The notes beneath the pieces were generated by a model. It had not been told where the DNA came from. It did no database searches and worked only from the letters and a program-made list of their open reading frames with translations. Shown piece after piece: positions 1 to 14,427 of a DNA stretch of 64,000 bases. The number at the start of each line of letters is the position of its first letter. Position 1 is the stretch's first letter. Source of the stretch: Plumapathes pennacea (taxonomy: Eukaryota > Cnidaria > Anthozoa > Antipatharia > Myriopathidae); the NCBI GenBank assembly GCA_964036295.1, contig OZ038464.1, forward strand, positions 7,364,001 through 7,428,000. The letters are read 5' to 3'. The translations under genes were made by a program, and so were the position numbers.

Positions 1-3000
1 AGGATTTGTGTCAAAGAACACCACCGGAGCCTTGAGCACAGCGACCACCATTCTGTTATGGAGGGCTTGAGAAGAATTGAGCGACATGTTTAAAAACAGG
101 AAGGCTCTCACGAATGACGCAAGGAAAGCCACAGTTACTAATCCAGCGTAGATGTTTAGGTTCTCACTTTCTTTCCACCGCAAACGTGGCAAAGTACTCA
201 TGTGCAAAACCCACCAATCAGGAAGGACAACAAAAACTGCAGAAGGAAGATATTGCTAATTATTAATTCGTTTGGTGACTTGCCTTGCGTTAGTTAGTCT
301 GCCGTGACAGTATTAGGTTCTAAAACTAACACTTGAAGTCTGTTACTTTTGAAGCAAATTACCTAGCTTCTACCAAGAATATTTAGTTACATTTAGAGGA
401 GGAAACTCAAACAAAACTTGCATTTTTGCGATCCTGATTGATACTCCAATATCATTTTATGGCAAAATGTAAGATTTGAGTATGTACGAGATTTGAGCCT
501 TGTAGCACGGAAACCTGAACACTGACACGGAGTTTTTAATAGTGCCAAAGTGTGACGTCATCATTTTGCAAACTTTTCCATTACCTCTAAGCCACATCTT
601 GCGATATACACAACAGCTGCAAGAACGTGTGCAAAAATTCAACTCGCTAGCCAAATTGAAAGGAAAAATATAGAAGTTTAAATTCCAGATAGTCCTATAC
701 TAAAATATTTTATTTAGCGTCAGTTCTACATTAAGGGAACCGACATCAAATAAGAGGTTTTAGTATGAAGCAATTTATACTCCAGAAGCTCCCATTCCGA
801 TGGTTTGGACAAAATCCAATATTTCAGAAAAATGTTTTTGTGACGTCATCACTTTGCAACTCTATTGTTTGACTTACCTTGAGATATAACGAAAAACAGC
901 GCAAAGTTGATGAGCATCAAGGACGACAGTCCTGCACGGAAGTATTTCCAGTAAAGAGACCAAGTCACCGATCCCGTCAAGCGATCCTCTTCTTCGAGTT
1001 CTAAACCAATCACATCTTCCGTGGTATCATCTTTCTTCGAGGTGTCTTGAGCAACGGGACATTTTTTTGAATTTATATTTTCAGTGGTGGTCTCCTGGAA
1101 TTGGAACCCAGCTTTTTGCAAGTCAGAATAACTGCCTTCGTTTATGATCATTCCCTTGTTCATTATGATAAGATGTTCTGCGTTCGTCAGAAACTGCTGA
1201 CAATGGGTGACCACAATCCTCGTTTTCTGCATCAGTACTCCACAGATGCATTTCTCAAAGATGTGCTTGCCAACTTTAGCGTCCACAGCACTCAGAGGGT
1301 CGTCCAACAGATATACTTCGGCGTCCGCATACACTGCGCGTGCGAGGGCGACACGTGCACGCTGACCACCACTCAAGAGTACTCCACGCTCACCTATCAT
1401 GGTCATATCGCCATCAGGAAAATCTTTAATGTCTCTTGCTAGAGCACAAGCCTCTAGGACTTTATTGTATCTTTTTGTCTCCATGCCTTGACCGAAAAGA
1501 ATGTTCTCTCGAACGGTTCCAGAGAATATCCAGGCCAACTGTGGCACATGTGCTATCTGACCAGAGCAGGATATGGTGCCTTGGGAAAGAGGCAGTTCCT
1601 GTAGAATGGCCATCAAGAGGGAGGATTTACCGCAACCAACAGGACCTGTGATTAGGACTAGTTCACCCTCAGAAACCGACAAGGAAACAGATTTCAAGAT
1701 CATTTCTTTCTGCCAACAGCACGTGACATTGTCAAGAAAAAGACAGTCCCGTGGAGCGTTTGGACCCTGTGAGCTCGAGCAGAGAGAATTTGGATAAAAA
1801 GATGTTCTTTGCCTTCGGTCGTGTTTGTCATTTGGATCAAAAGACCTGTGCAAAACCTCATAGGCAGTAGCCTGTCTCAAGTCGTGCTCTTCAAGTAGCT
1901 TCTGGATTCGCCCAAGTCCAGCAAAAAGATCGGCCAAGAAATTCATGGGTCTTGATATGTTCATTGTCCTTACGACAGCAATAAGCGACAAAGTCACCAT
2001 CATGTTGTAGGTTGTTAGTCCTAATCCAGATGATGACAGAACTGCGATGCTGATACAACTCGCCATAGGTTGGCTGGAATATGTCAATGAAGAGAACGTA
2101 GATAAAATGACACTCTTTACTCGGATCCACCACATCTCTTGTCTGAAATCAAATAAATTAGGAGATAGCAGTTAGCTACTGTTCACACATAATGCGTTTT
2201 TTGTTACCGACGTACAGCCACACTGATCCTCATATGGCACGGCGTATTGCAAGACCTGTCGAAGTCAGGGTCTCGCAAGGGTCAAGTTTGGGTCTATGGA
2301 ACAAAAGAGTGGTGGCAATTGTGTTCTGTCCCTCCCCTGTGCCCACCAATATAAAAAACGGCGGGCATGTTCGTAGGGTATTTTCGTTTTGACCCCTAAG
2401 AGGTACTAAGTGGGCGTGGTTCAAGCTTATTTTGACCCCTGAAAGGTACCATATTATATGACATTAAATGTTGATAATAACCATGTACATTGGTAACAGT
2501 TCTGTCTAGAAGCGTAAAAGGCCATTCTACCGACACCCTAAACGGTACTGCGTTACATACAATTGTCAACATTTGATCTTGAGCACCCTGATGCTGTGTT
2601 TACACGAGACACATTTATCGCGGTAAAAAATTACTATTTACTGCAGCAACTTTGACCACCCAGGTAAATTTATGAACGCGTCTAGAAGGGCCTATTTTAC
2701 GGTAATAATTGTCTTAGTATATACCACACAAGCTTAATAGCCAACTCCCAAATAGCTATTTTATTTCCAACGAAAATGGGCAAAAATTGGGTTCGCGCGC
2801 CATTTTGTTTTACCGGAAGCCGCCGGGAGGTGAATAGTACTTGATATTCCGAGATTGAGGAGCCGATCAGAGCGCGCGAGAAAACACTATTCACTTGTGT
2901 GGTATATACTAAAGTAAACTATTACGGCAAATACAATAACGGCAAATGTGTATCTTTCGGTGTTAGCTACAATAACGTGTTGTTTTTTGTTTTTTTTCTT

Positions 3001-6000
3001 TTGCTATACTTAAAAGGCGGCTCAATACCAAAAAAAAAAAAAAGATTGTCTTGTCTCGGCGTCTGTAAAGTGAGCGACACCGGAGAGCTCTTTTAATTCT
3101 TAACCTAAAGAAACGAACACCCAGGATAGTGGCTAAGAGAGCGTGGGCAACTTGGGTGAAAGAAGATGTACCACCCACAGATGAATGACTCACCACGTGC
3201 TGCGAAAATTCAACAGAGCCAGAAAATTGAAAACCGCCGATGCCGGGAATCAGTGCATGGTAAGGTTGGGCAAAGGTCGGTGCACCGCTGTAGCCGTATA
3301 CTGCTTGTTGGGGCAGTTATACAAGTTGTGGCGAACATGGCCGGTCGACATGGCCATTGGCTGTTCAATCGGGAATAAACAATCTAATACAGTTTGACCC
3401 GCTGTCTCGATGGACGAGCGAAAAATGTTACAAGCCTTTCTTTCTGCCATTTTCTACCAGTCAATTCCTATCCAAACAGCAGAGAGATTATTACGAATAA
3501 CTTCTTCGCGATCTATTTCATAACACATGACTGCCGATGAAACACGACCCTCGACAATGCGATGACAGCTGGTCTGTGACAAGTTATCTGTCACATTTAC
3601 CAAAGTAAAGTGACATTTACCATGCCCTGGCAGACTATAAACTAGCGTTTACCATGGTAAATTTTTCTATTGTTCGGATTTCATTTACTGAGGTTTAGTA
3701 AAGCGTCTACACGTGTGATTATTTTAGTGCAATAAAGTAAACGTGTCTCGTGTGAACACGGCATAAGTGGTACCTTACTTCACATGAGCCGAACTCAAGG
3801 CCTTAACCAAGTTAACCGTTATGTAGGTCGAAAATACAGTGGAACCCCATTAATACGACCACCAACGGGCCAACAATACTGGTCGTATTAAAGGGGTAGG
3901 GTCATGTTGGTAGCTGGCCTCTTTCAAATGACGTCATGACAGTTATGATGAAACTTCATTTTCCTATTGAATGTGTGAGCATCCGGAACGCAGATGCAAT
4001 TTATTGTAACAGAACTAAGAGTTTTAAAACAGGAACAAAATGCTACAAATTTCTTGTTTCGAAACAATGCTCTGGAACTCTCTATATTTTTTAGTCGTAT
4101 TAACGGGGTGAACTTATAAAGGCCAAAAGCCCAATGGGTAACGGGGTAGTCGGATTAACCGAGTTTTCTGATAAAAAATGACTGGGCGTTTGGTCGGGAC
4201 AAAAAAAAGTGGTCGTAATAACGAGGTGGTTGTATTAACAGGGTGGTCGTACGGTGGGGTTCCATTGTAGTTGCTGGTGACGAAGGAGCCAGCATCATAT
4301 TCTTGGTTGTGACTCGATTTTCGGCATATTTGGAAGTCTGGATGCATGTCTGCATGATCAGTCATCTGACAGCTGATGGCCAATTGAACGCAGCCATATA
4401 ATGCTCAGGGGACCATGAGAGTGTTTTTTTCCGGCGCCGCTCAAAAGTTACCCTGAGTATCAGAGGTTATTTTCCTCTTTCGCGTGTTATTGGAGCATCG
4501 AAGGCGCGAGCGACGGAAAAACCTCTTAACGCGCGAGCTGGGATTCTCACTTCAATGTCGGCTCAGGAAACAAAATGTGTATCCTATCGCTGATTGGTGA
4601 TTTTCTCGGCGCCCACACACGATTGGTTGAATTATGTCACGAGAAAAAAGAAACAAAAAACAAAACAAAAAAAAAAAGTGTGGGAGGCAAGATTGCCAGC
4701 TGGGAAAATGAATGAAACGATTTCTTGGAGCCATCGACGAGCCGCTGTTGGTTTGTCACAAAACTCGAACACTTCTTCAGAAAGGATAAGCAAAGGTCAG
4801 TCGGTGGAAAACTGAAAATCGAACAATCAATGCCATCCGTATCCTGTGTGTGAATTACTGATTAATTTCTCCCGAAGTATTGTTATACATGCCAAACAAT
4901 TGTCCTCTTAAGAATAACATTTGCCTCGACACGGCTGAGTGCACCTTACGCATGCGTATAATGAAATTTTGGCAGTTGTTAGTCCGGTCACACTACACAC
5001 TTTTCCCCAGGGAAGAGAAAGTGGTTGTTTACCATTCGAAAGAAAGTTCCGGTTTGTCGCTCGGGAAAAACGGGACTACCTTCTCAAACGATCCGTCATT
5101 CTGAAAAATTTCTGGTAAATCAAACCGAAAACCGTTTTCCATTAACTTTCAAACTTAAATTTCCGGAAATTTCTTTGAATGGTAAACAACTAGCATCTCG
5201 GGTTTCATTTTCCCAGGTAATGAAAGTCACCCCGGTCACACCGTAATCAGATTGACCTCGGGGTGTCGCTTTCTTTCCCACGAGTATATGCAATAACATG
5301 TCCGATAATCAACGTGAAGAGTTTACTTCTTATTTGCTTTTACTTTTTGTCACTTTATTTAAACGAGGAAGGCGATCAAGAACACGGCTATTGCACTGTT
5401 TGATTGCTCGGAGACGTCGACGAAGACAACAAGCGGGATTATTTCGATTTATGACCATTTTGGCTTGGCAAGTAGGGCACCGGTCCACGCGAATCCACCG
5501 CATAAATCATCACTACCAGGAGTCATCCGTAAAGAAGCCAGAATATCTTTCTTGTTAATGTCGATAGTCCGTTCACTATAAGCATTCTTCCCGCCTTCTC
5601 TTTTCGATTCTTTGTCGCCGTTCGGCCTTGCTTCCACGTAAGAAACAGCCAAGAACATCAGAACAACAAGAATGCACACCGCCGCTGCCAACAGCTTCGC
5701 CGACACGGCAGACATCCTCCACAAAATCGTTAAAATGACACGGTTAATTTGTATACTTTCCCGATGAATTTGGTACAAAATAATCCTTGAAGACCAGGCT
5801 TTTAAAAACCGCGCGAACATTTATGACTTGCGCATCACGTTTTGCGCAAAGCCGCTCTGAACATTGCTTTCGCACCGGTGTCGCACCGTCTCTATACAAA
5901 AGTCTCTTGTGATTTTCTCGAGTCGATAAATTCAAGTCAAAAGTGACACGCCAAAAATTTACAATACACATTTTATTTTAGTGCGAATAGAGCCCCAAAG

Positions 6001-9000
6001 GACTGAAGTTTTACAATCCGTGCGAACATTTTAGGAAAGTGACTTTCAAGAAGGAGAATTTGAGCAATAATCGTCAAAAATAGGTGAAAAACTGCAAATT
6101 TTCCGCTTCATTAATTTATGTAAATTTGACCTTAGAGGCTAATGTTACACAATTGTTTGCCATGATACGCTTCTGTCATCAGTTTCGGCTATCGCATAAC
6201 GCTCAGTGCATATCGGAACGTGAATGATTTGTCAGATGACTTCTTTTCGGCTGCGATTTGACCGGCGGCGATTACAACGAGAATCTTTGACAAGCCCTTC
6301 TTAGGATGAAGGCTTGAAGCCAATGTACAATATAAAGTGCACGCCTAAGACAATGCCACAATCCACTGCACTCTAGAGCAAAAGAAATCGCACAGGAAGC
6401 CTGCTAGAAACACATGCAACTGCCTTCGTGAAAATTAATTGAAAAGTTGAAACATAACCTCGCAAAAAAAAAGTTTCCGAGAACATTTTCTTCGTTTGTG
6501 TTTACTTTTTTTCTGTATTTGTGTCGGCCGGTCAGGCAAATAGCATAAATTATTTTGGCGCGACGACGTATTTTAAGTACGACCTCACAGCGAGATGGGC
6601 AAAATGGCGAATGAACTCAAACGTAACAAAGCTTTTTAAATTTTGCTGTTCTTCGTTCAAGCTGTCGATGCTTAGAAATTTCTTCGCTTCCCATACCAGC
6701 AAAATGGTTTCGCTGCTTGCGATCTCGAAAACGTTCACACGAATTAATCTAAAAGCCGGTTTTTTTTTTTTTTTTTTTCAACCAATCGTGTTGGGCGCCG
6801 AGCAAATAACCAATCAGCGACAGAAGACAAATTTTGTATCCTGAGCCGACATAGAAGTGATATCTCGCGCATCCAGAGGCTTTTTCCGTCGCTCGCACCT
6901 TCGATGCTTAGTAACACGCGAAAGATGAAAATACTCTCTGGTACCCAATGTACTCAAAGGTCGAAGCAGAGATTTGTTTAGTGTCCTCGTCTTTAAGAAA
7001 TCGAGTATTGAAATAAAACATCGCCTGACCTTCCAGATGAACTCTGCCAAACAACAACACGTCATATTCGCGAGGTCTTTTGTGTAAATGTGTCCCTCAA
7101 TGTTTATCTGTTTCATAACTTGGTTTTAACGACCATGTGAGTAAATAGATAAATAGACTCTTGAGATAACAATTTGTTTTTGTCGTTACCGCTTGTTTCT
7201 TTCGCTGTCGAGTCAAGCCAAGCCGCGCGCTCTGATTGGCTCCCAACCGTGTTTGCATGAGGCTATGTAACATAGAAAGTGTGTTATATTGATCTGTAGC
7301 ACGTACATTTTATAAAAGAAACATAAAACGCTTGCCGTGTTTACATAGCCTGATGCAAACATTCGAGTGAGTTTTTGTGTAAACCCTCGACGCGGCGGCT
7401 CAGGTTTACACAAACCTACAAGTTTTTCCAAACTCCCTTACATCTTTGCATCAGGAGCGCGTTTTCTATTTCTTAAATCGCAACAGGTATCCCGAGGTAA
7501 CCATGTTAACCGTTGATTTGTTAAACTACAGGTATATGCCTTAGCTAACTGCATCCGTTTGATTTTCTGACTGCAATTATTACAGACTACAATTATTTTA
7601 TAGCGCACTCACTTTCTAAGTCGTTTCACCATTTCCATGAACGGCCATTCCCATGCGTGCATTTTGACCGCACGGATTCCGGCCACAATGGCATTCATGG
7701 AGTTCAAACGTTTGTCGGTCACTTTTGCAATTCTAGTGCGAAGTCCAGTGCACACTCTTCCCATGATGCCATAGTAAACAGCAAGAGAAGCCATAAAAAG
7801 GATTCCGGCCAAGGCTTGGTAGCCCAGCAAGTACCAGGTCAACACCACGACGGCACCAATTTCTAGCACAGATTTGGCAAGCCTGATAAAGTTTATCATT
7901 GACTGATCAATGCGCTGGGCATCACCGGCGACCAAGTCCATGACGTAACCGCTTGTTAGTTTTGATAGGCTGGTTTGATTGAGGCGCAAAACCTGTATAA
8001 GGCAAGCATCGGGGTAAAACGAGGAAAGTAAACATCAGACAAGCATAAAATCTTGAGAGAAAGTCACTTGCATTTCTGGACAACAGCAGCCTGAAAACTC
8101 ATTAAATACGGAAGATTTACAAGAAAGCTTTCCTTCAGTGCCACCTCTTCTCTTTTCCCAACCTAACTATTGAATTATTGCAAAATAAACACATCGTAAT
8201 TAATATCCAACAAAGCAGATTGGTTGGAGGACAAGAAGGAAGAAAGGCAACGATAGAACGATCAGCGCTGATGCAAAGCAGTAATACCCTGTGATATAGC
8301 TCTAATAATTGGCGTGTCATACACCTCCCTAATCTGTCGATTGAGCATTGCCCAGAATGCGGTGATACACCCGAGATCTTTCTTGAAGCGTCGGCGCTAA
8401 ATTTTAAAGCTATCGAGGAAACCGAGCGTCGAACACTAAATAGAGAAAACGAAAAGTTCAAGTCAAAGGTAAGAGACCAATTGACTTCAGTGAATCTTAC
8501 ATGCAAAACCTTTAGAGAAGGGCTCTAATACTCTACAATTCAAAGTTTTACACCATACAATATTAAGAGAATATTCAGGTTTGAATGTATAGAACGTCCC
8601 AGATTTACTGGGCATTGTCATAAAGAGGCGGACTTTGGTTTGTGGTTTCATAAAACCGAGTAAGAATGAAGTATTTGCATAAACAGGTGTTCAGAAATCT
8701 TTATGTCTGCAAAATTAATGTGAAAAACATAAGGACTAAACTTAGTGAAATGCCGTTTAATTCCCCGAAGAAAACAATGTCTTACCTTTCTGAAAATCAG
8801 TCCAATTGTGGCCGTTTTCCACCTCAAGCCCATCATGGTGGCTTTGTAAGCATAGTGGTGAATCGTAACGACTCTTATGAAGCTGTTGATACAAATCCCT
8901 GCACCATAAGCGTACGCCATCCACATGTCTTCAGTTGACTGCTTCATTAAAACCAACAGCAACATGCTAATAAAAAGAGGCTGTAATATGTTACAAACGC

Positions 9001-9328
9001 CTCCAAGCGTAGAAGTACAGAACAGAAAGACGTACTCGCTCCAGTGGAATACACAAAACAAGGCCCATAACAGTCCACGACATTTTTTCCCGCTAAAATC
9101 TAATTGTCGCCCACATTCCTCATTCCAGATCTCCTCCAATCTCTCAGTCAGGGCCTGGGTCTTGTCTTCATCCAGCAGTGGAAACAAGTCATTGTTTTCC
9201 AGCGGTCGCTTGTTACCAGTGGCCAATATTTCGCTCATCCAGGAAAACGAGAGGATGGAGAAGATGTTAGCAGACTCCTTGGGGTTTTTTGGAAATTTAG
9301 CTTTGCCAATTTTCTCGTATTCAGCCAT
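1..9328 (-). CDS. ABCC4: ABCC4/MRP4-like ABC transporter, N-terminal part (4 exons, continues beyond base 1)
   Basis: Short-form ABCC exporter, a plasma-membrane ATP-driven pump for organic anions and conjugates. Four exons join in frame with GT-AG borders: 8786-9328 (starts at ATG 9326-9328, directly after a TTTACCAG acceptor, so a 5' UTR exon probably lies upstream), 7613-7992, 878-2142 and 1-236 (cut by the window edge). Exon 1 begins MAEYEKIGKAKF and has the ABCC linker (FSWMSEILATGN); there is no TMD0. Exons 1-3 carry TMD1. Exon 3 carries all of NBD1: Walker A GPVGCGKSS near residue 470, signature LSGGQRARVALARA, Walker B VYLLDDP, H-loop VVTHCQQF. Exon 4 starts TMD2 (DWW, then NSSQALHNRM and KAPVVFFDTNP). 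No stop or frameshift was seen in the four exons. The 2143-7612 intron is full of repeats. The ABCC4 assignment is by motif resemblance; a lineage-specific ABCC4 paralogue is equally possible. Confidence 0.9.
2590..3766. repeat. Element with ~30 bp inverted ends inside the ABCC4 intron
   Basis: The left end (about 2590, TGTGTTTACACGAGACAC) is matched in inverted form by AGTAAACGTGTCTCGTGTGA near 3731. The ends therefore face each other about 1.15 kb apart, as in a non-autonomous DNA transposon or foldback element. A related single end occurs at about 31617 (GTGTTTACACGAGGCAG). No transposase ORF is visible between the ends. Exact borders and target duplication were not resolved. Confidence 0.5.
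3837..4267. mobile_element. Pogo/Tigger-like Tc1-mariner MITE with TA target duplication
   Basis: The 431 bp element starts CAGTGGAACCCCATTAATAC and ends with its imperfect complement GTGGGGTTCCATTG. It is flanked on both sides by TA (3835-3836 and 4268-4269). CAGTGGAACC-type ends with a TA duplication are characteristic of the pogo branch of Tc1/mariner. The interior repeats variants of GGTCGTATTAA in both orientations. No coding capacity. It sits in the ABCC4 intron. Confidence 0.8.
4447..4632. repeat. Left arm of an intronic inverted repeat pair
   Basis: This stretch (containing CGAGCGACGGAAAAACCTCT and AATGTCGGCTCAGGAAAC) reappears inverted at about 6775-6955 with roughly 80-85% identity by eye. 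The 2.1 kb between the arms contains the small secreted-type ORF at 5449-5715. Either a foldback element or two copies of an older repeat. Confidence 0.65.
5025..5205. repeat. Dispersed repeat, inverted copy at 33935-34080
   Basis: Sequence around TGGTTGTTTACCATTCGAAA, CCGAAAACCGTTTTCCATTA and GGGACTACCTTCTCAAACGA matches, in opposite orientation over part of its length, the stretch near 33935-34080 (GGTTGTTTACCATTCGGAG, GAACGGATCGTTTGAGAAGG). The unit is AT-rich with complementary halves and no ORF of note. Nothing shows how it moves. Confidence 0.5.
5449..5715 (-). CDS. Possible small secreted protein (88 aa), nested in the ABCC4 intron
   Basis: An intronless ORF, read from ATG 5713-5715, begins MSAVSAKLLAAAVCILVV and continues MFLAVSYVEARPNG: a typical n-h-c signal peptide with likely cleavage after VEA. 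The mature part is about 58 residues, basic then mixed, with a single Cys and the end GALLAKPKWS; a KR pair could be a processing site. I do not recognise a family. Upstream on the minus strand there is a TTTTTAAAAG stretch about 100 bp before the ATG that could serve as a weak TATA-like box. It shares the strand of ABCC4, so it could be an alternative exon, a nested gene or a chance ORF. The signal peptide is the main argument for coding. The only Cys argues against a disulphide-rich toxin or defensin. Confidence 0.4.
   Translation of the reverse strand: MSAVSAKLLAAAVCILVVLMFLAVSYVEARPNGDKESKREGGKNAYSERTIDINKKDILASLRMTPGSDDLCGGFAWTGALLAKPKWS
6775..6955. repeat. Right arm of the intronic inverted repeat pair
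   Basis: Inverted partner of 4447-4632, preceded by a poly-T run (about 6759-6778). It shares CCAATCGTGT, GGCGCCGAG and CCTGAGCCGACAT with the complement of the left arm. Confidence 0.65.
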
Positions 9329-9558
9329 CTGGTAAAGAGAAAACAAGAACCAATTAATGTGAACAGGTTCGGCCGATCCCGGTAATCAAAGCAATCTTTA
9401 GAATTAGCGAGGTTCCGGATGCAATAACTGACGGGTAACTTTTCTCCTCAGTTTACTCAAACAATTCACTGAGTACTCAAGAGCGACATGCAGGTACTTG
9501 AAGCGTTAGAGCCGGCCATGTTAGTAAACCAAAACAATTAGCCTACATGCAAAACCTG

Positions 9559-10905
<1,347 letters not shown>

Positions 10906-10926
10906 ATAATATATATACATACAGTC

Positions 10927-11161
10927 ATTCCCGAATAGGTTGTCCAATTGAAATATATATTTAGACAATTATATCTATCACGTGACCACTAAAAAATACC
11001 GTATAACTACAAAGAAATAGATAAGTTAGCATGTTTATATAATTTTATGGTTGCTAGTCATTAAAATGGAGTGTTTCCAGTTTAAAACACTATAGTTTTA
11101 GGTGGTCACGTGACAGATATATTTGTATATTTATATATTTAGACTGGACAACCTTTTCGGG

Positions 11162-11163
<2 letters not shown>
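10927..11163. repeat. Short MITE-like element (~240 bp)
   Basis: The left end ATTCCCGAATAGGTTGTCC faces the right end GGACAACCTTTTCGGGAT. Inside, CACGTGACCAC and GTGGTCACGTG form a second inverted pair. An (AT)n tract follows at 11167-11198. No ORF. Confidence 0.65.
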
Positions 11164-11201
<38 letters not shown>

Positions 11202-11599
11202 ATGTAACACTTTCTTCACGCGGCATATTAGCATTCTTTTGCTAGGGGCCAAATAAGCCCCAGCAACCCGAGTTAAAATAAAGTCATCATCAACTAGTAG
11301 TTGAGGAGGTCACGTTTGTTCAGCAAATTTTTTGCGTCGGAGGTTGGCGCCATTTTAACTTTTAGCCACTTTGTGGGATTTGCGAGCTATAATAATCACT
11401 TTGCCTTCCCTGCTTCCCTACTTCCCTCTGTTGTCAACAATGGATTTCCAAATAAAGCAGTTGCGGTTTTCAAATTTAGGCGTGATGAAGGTCGCGTAAC
11501 GCGGTGTGTCGAACAACGCAGTTTAAAAGCAAGATGTTGTCGTAGTTGTTGCGACCATATTTTTGTTCGGAACTTGTTCTTATTTTGAAGGTTTGTAAT

Positions 11600-11715
11600 G
11601 CGTTCGAAGTTTGTTTGGCCATGGATTCTGAGCTTGGTTGTGTTTCACTCTGCTGTGCTTTGCGTGGGCGAAATTTTGGCGCGATGCCATGAAGGTGAAA
11701 CAATCAGTGGCACCG
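11600..11715 (+). repeat. Diverged fragment related to the A repeat ORF
   Basis: TTTCACTCTGCTGTGC and GCCATGAAGGTGAAACAATC align, by eye at about 75% identity, with 20408-20480 inside the 190-codon ORF of repeat A. The fragment lies immediately upstream of a LINE, in the same orientation. That suggests repeat A is the 5' or ORF1 region of a LINE family. Confidence 0.55.
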
Positions 11716-11904
11716 ATAGTGTTTTAATATATCGCAAACAAATCTGAAGCCGTTGGTTTAGTATCCGCCAAAATTTTTGTAGTAACAGTAAATACGGCTT
11801 GAAAGATACTAGGCCGAAAAAATATTGAATCTCGGCTATAAAAAAGCCAAAAATATCCATTTCCGGTGAATGTTTACAAGTTCATACAGTATGCAAATTA
11901 GTGA

Positions 11905-14330
11905 GGTATTGATACTGATATCCCATCATCTGGTTATATTCTAGATCTTGTCTTGACAAATTTTGAAGCACTAATCGAGGGAACTACTGTACACACAAAT
12001 GGTTTCGACTCAGACCATTTTCCAGTTTGCTTTGCTATCAAGAAAAAATTTGATAGACCTGGGAATACTTCAAGAACAGTCTACAGGTATGATAAAGCTG
12101 ACTTTGATGGTCTAAGGAATACCCTTTCTCACATAATGTGGGATTCTTTCATATCCTCTGATGATATAGACTCAAGTACAGCTGCCTTTCAGGATCTTGT
12201 ACTTGCTGCAATCAACCAACATGTCCCACAAATGAAGGTTAGGCGCAAATCCCGACCACCTTGGATAGATAAAGATGTCTTGAAACTGGTAAAGAAAAAG
12301 AAGGCCTTGTGGAAACGCTTGAAGACCAATGCCTCTGCAGAACTGATGTCAAAATTCAAGCTTCTTAGGAAGGAGACGAAGAGCCTTATCTCCTCCAAGT
12401 ATTGTCAATATTTGACGTCCCTGTCAAACAAGTTGAAGGTTAACCCCAAAAAATTTCCTGGGTCCTTCCACTCTCTTAAGTCAAAGACAAAGAGATTACC
12501 AGGATTTGTTACGTATGCTACTAAAGCCAAGTCTGCGAAAGATCCTGTTGGGAAAGCTTCCTTGTTCAATGAATTCTTTAGTTCTGTGTTCTCCAGGAAG
12601 ATTTCAGACTCTGTGTATCTCCATACTGATGTAGTGCATCCTGGCTTATTAGCAGAAGTGTCAACATCTAAAATCAAAGTCCAGAATATTCTCTGTAAGT
12701 TAGATGTCAACAAAGCTACTGGAGTTGATGGTATACCTGCAAGGATTCTGAAAGAGTGCTCAGAGGAGTTATCACATGCTCTTAGTCTGCTGTTTAACTT
12801 GTCATTCAAAAGTGGAAGAGTTCCCTCATTGTGGAAAAGAGCTAACGTCACTCCTGTGTTTAAAGCAGATGCCAAGGACATTGCCGAGAATTATCGATCG
12901 ATCTCCCTATTATCTATCCCAAGTAAATGTCAAGATAGGATTGTGCATAATGCTATATACTCTCATGTGGCTCCCTATTTAACAGACTGGCAACACGGGT
13001 TTGTTAAGGGTCGCTCATGTGTCACCCAGCTTGTGTTAACACACCATCAGTGGACAAAGGCCTTAGATGATGGACTGCAGGTGGATGTAGTATTCTTGGA
13101 TTTTGCCAAGGCTTTCGACAGAGTGTCACATGATATACTATTACAGAAACTTTGGAATCTCTGTTACACTTCTAAATTGGTGTAAGGATTACCTCACTAA
13201 CAGAGAGCAGAGAGTTGTTATAGAAGGACAGAGTTCTACTTGTTGGGGCCTTTGTTCTTTGTGATCTTCATTAGTGATTTACCTGATGTGGTCATGCCTG
13301 GTAATGCAATAGCATTGTATGCAGATGATTGGAAAACGTCCAGAGTGATAAACTGTCCAGCTGACCACCAGGAATTTCAATCAGACCTGGATAACTTGCA
13401 TTCATGGAGTCAACGAAATCAAATGGATTTTAATGTGAAGAAATGTAAATTGATGCGTATCACCAAAAGGAGGTTGCCTCTCCACTCTGATATCCACCTA
13501 AACAATAACGTCCTGGAAGAAGTGTCCGAATTCCGTGATCTTGGCTTAGTCACCACAAACAAGCTGTCCTGGAATACCCATGTTGATAAAATATCAAGTA
13601 AGGCAAACAAGATTCTTGGTCTTATTAAAAGAACTTGTAAAGGACTGAAAGATGTTACCACCTTAAGAACATTGTACTGTGCCTTGGTGAGGTCCCAATT
13701 GGAATACTGTACTGTTGTTTGGTCACCATACACAGCTAGGAATATCAACAAATTGGAAAGAATTTAGCGAAGAGCCACCAAATTTATTCTGAAGTCAGAT
13801 GATGATTATAGAGCCCGTAAAGAAAAATTGAATTTGTTATCTCTGGAGGACAGACGATTTTTGGTTGATGTTTTATTTTTGTACAAAGTTTTAAATGGAT
13901 ATATAGATATAGATATATCTTCATATATTCAATTTTACTCAGATTTTCAACGGTACCCCTTAAGAGGAAGAAATGAATTTATGTTAAAGAAGAATTATAC
14001 TAGAACTAATACTTTTAAGTTTAGTTTCTTTAATAGAATTGTAGACATGTGGAACACATTACCGCTAGCTGTTCGCCGGGTAGAGAGTGTTTCCAGTTTT
14101 AAGAGGGGTGTAAGGGATTTCTTTTCTTCAAGGGGTGGGTTATAGAATGCTGCTAACTAGTTTATTTATTTATTATTTAACATTACTTTGAATCTGTATG
14201 CTTTTTAAGATGATCAAACCGTAATCCTTTAACTGTTCCGAAATCACACACCAAGATATATGGTGATAAGTCCTTTTCTGTTGCCGCTCCTAAGTTATGG
14301 AATTTATGAGACTTTGTATGATGTTCTAAA

Positions 14331-14427
<97 letters not shown>

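Noticed and set aside
8135-8506. Frames in the ABCC4 intron near 8.3 kb (plus strand EIFLEASALNFKAIEE)
   Set aside because: Short, with no family and no splice borders linking it to a gene; a chance frame or an unidentifiable old fragment.
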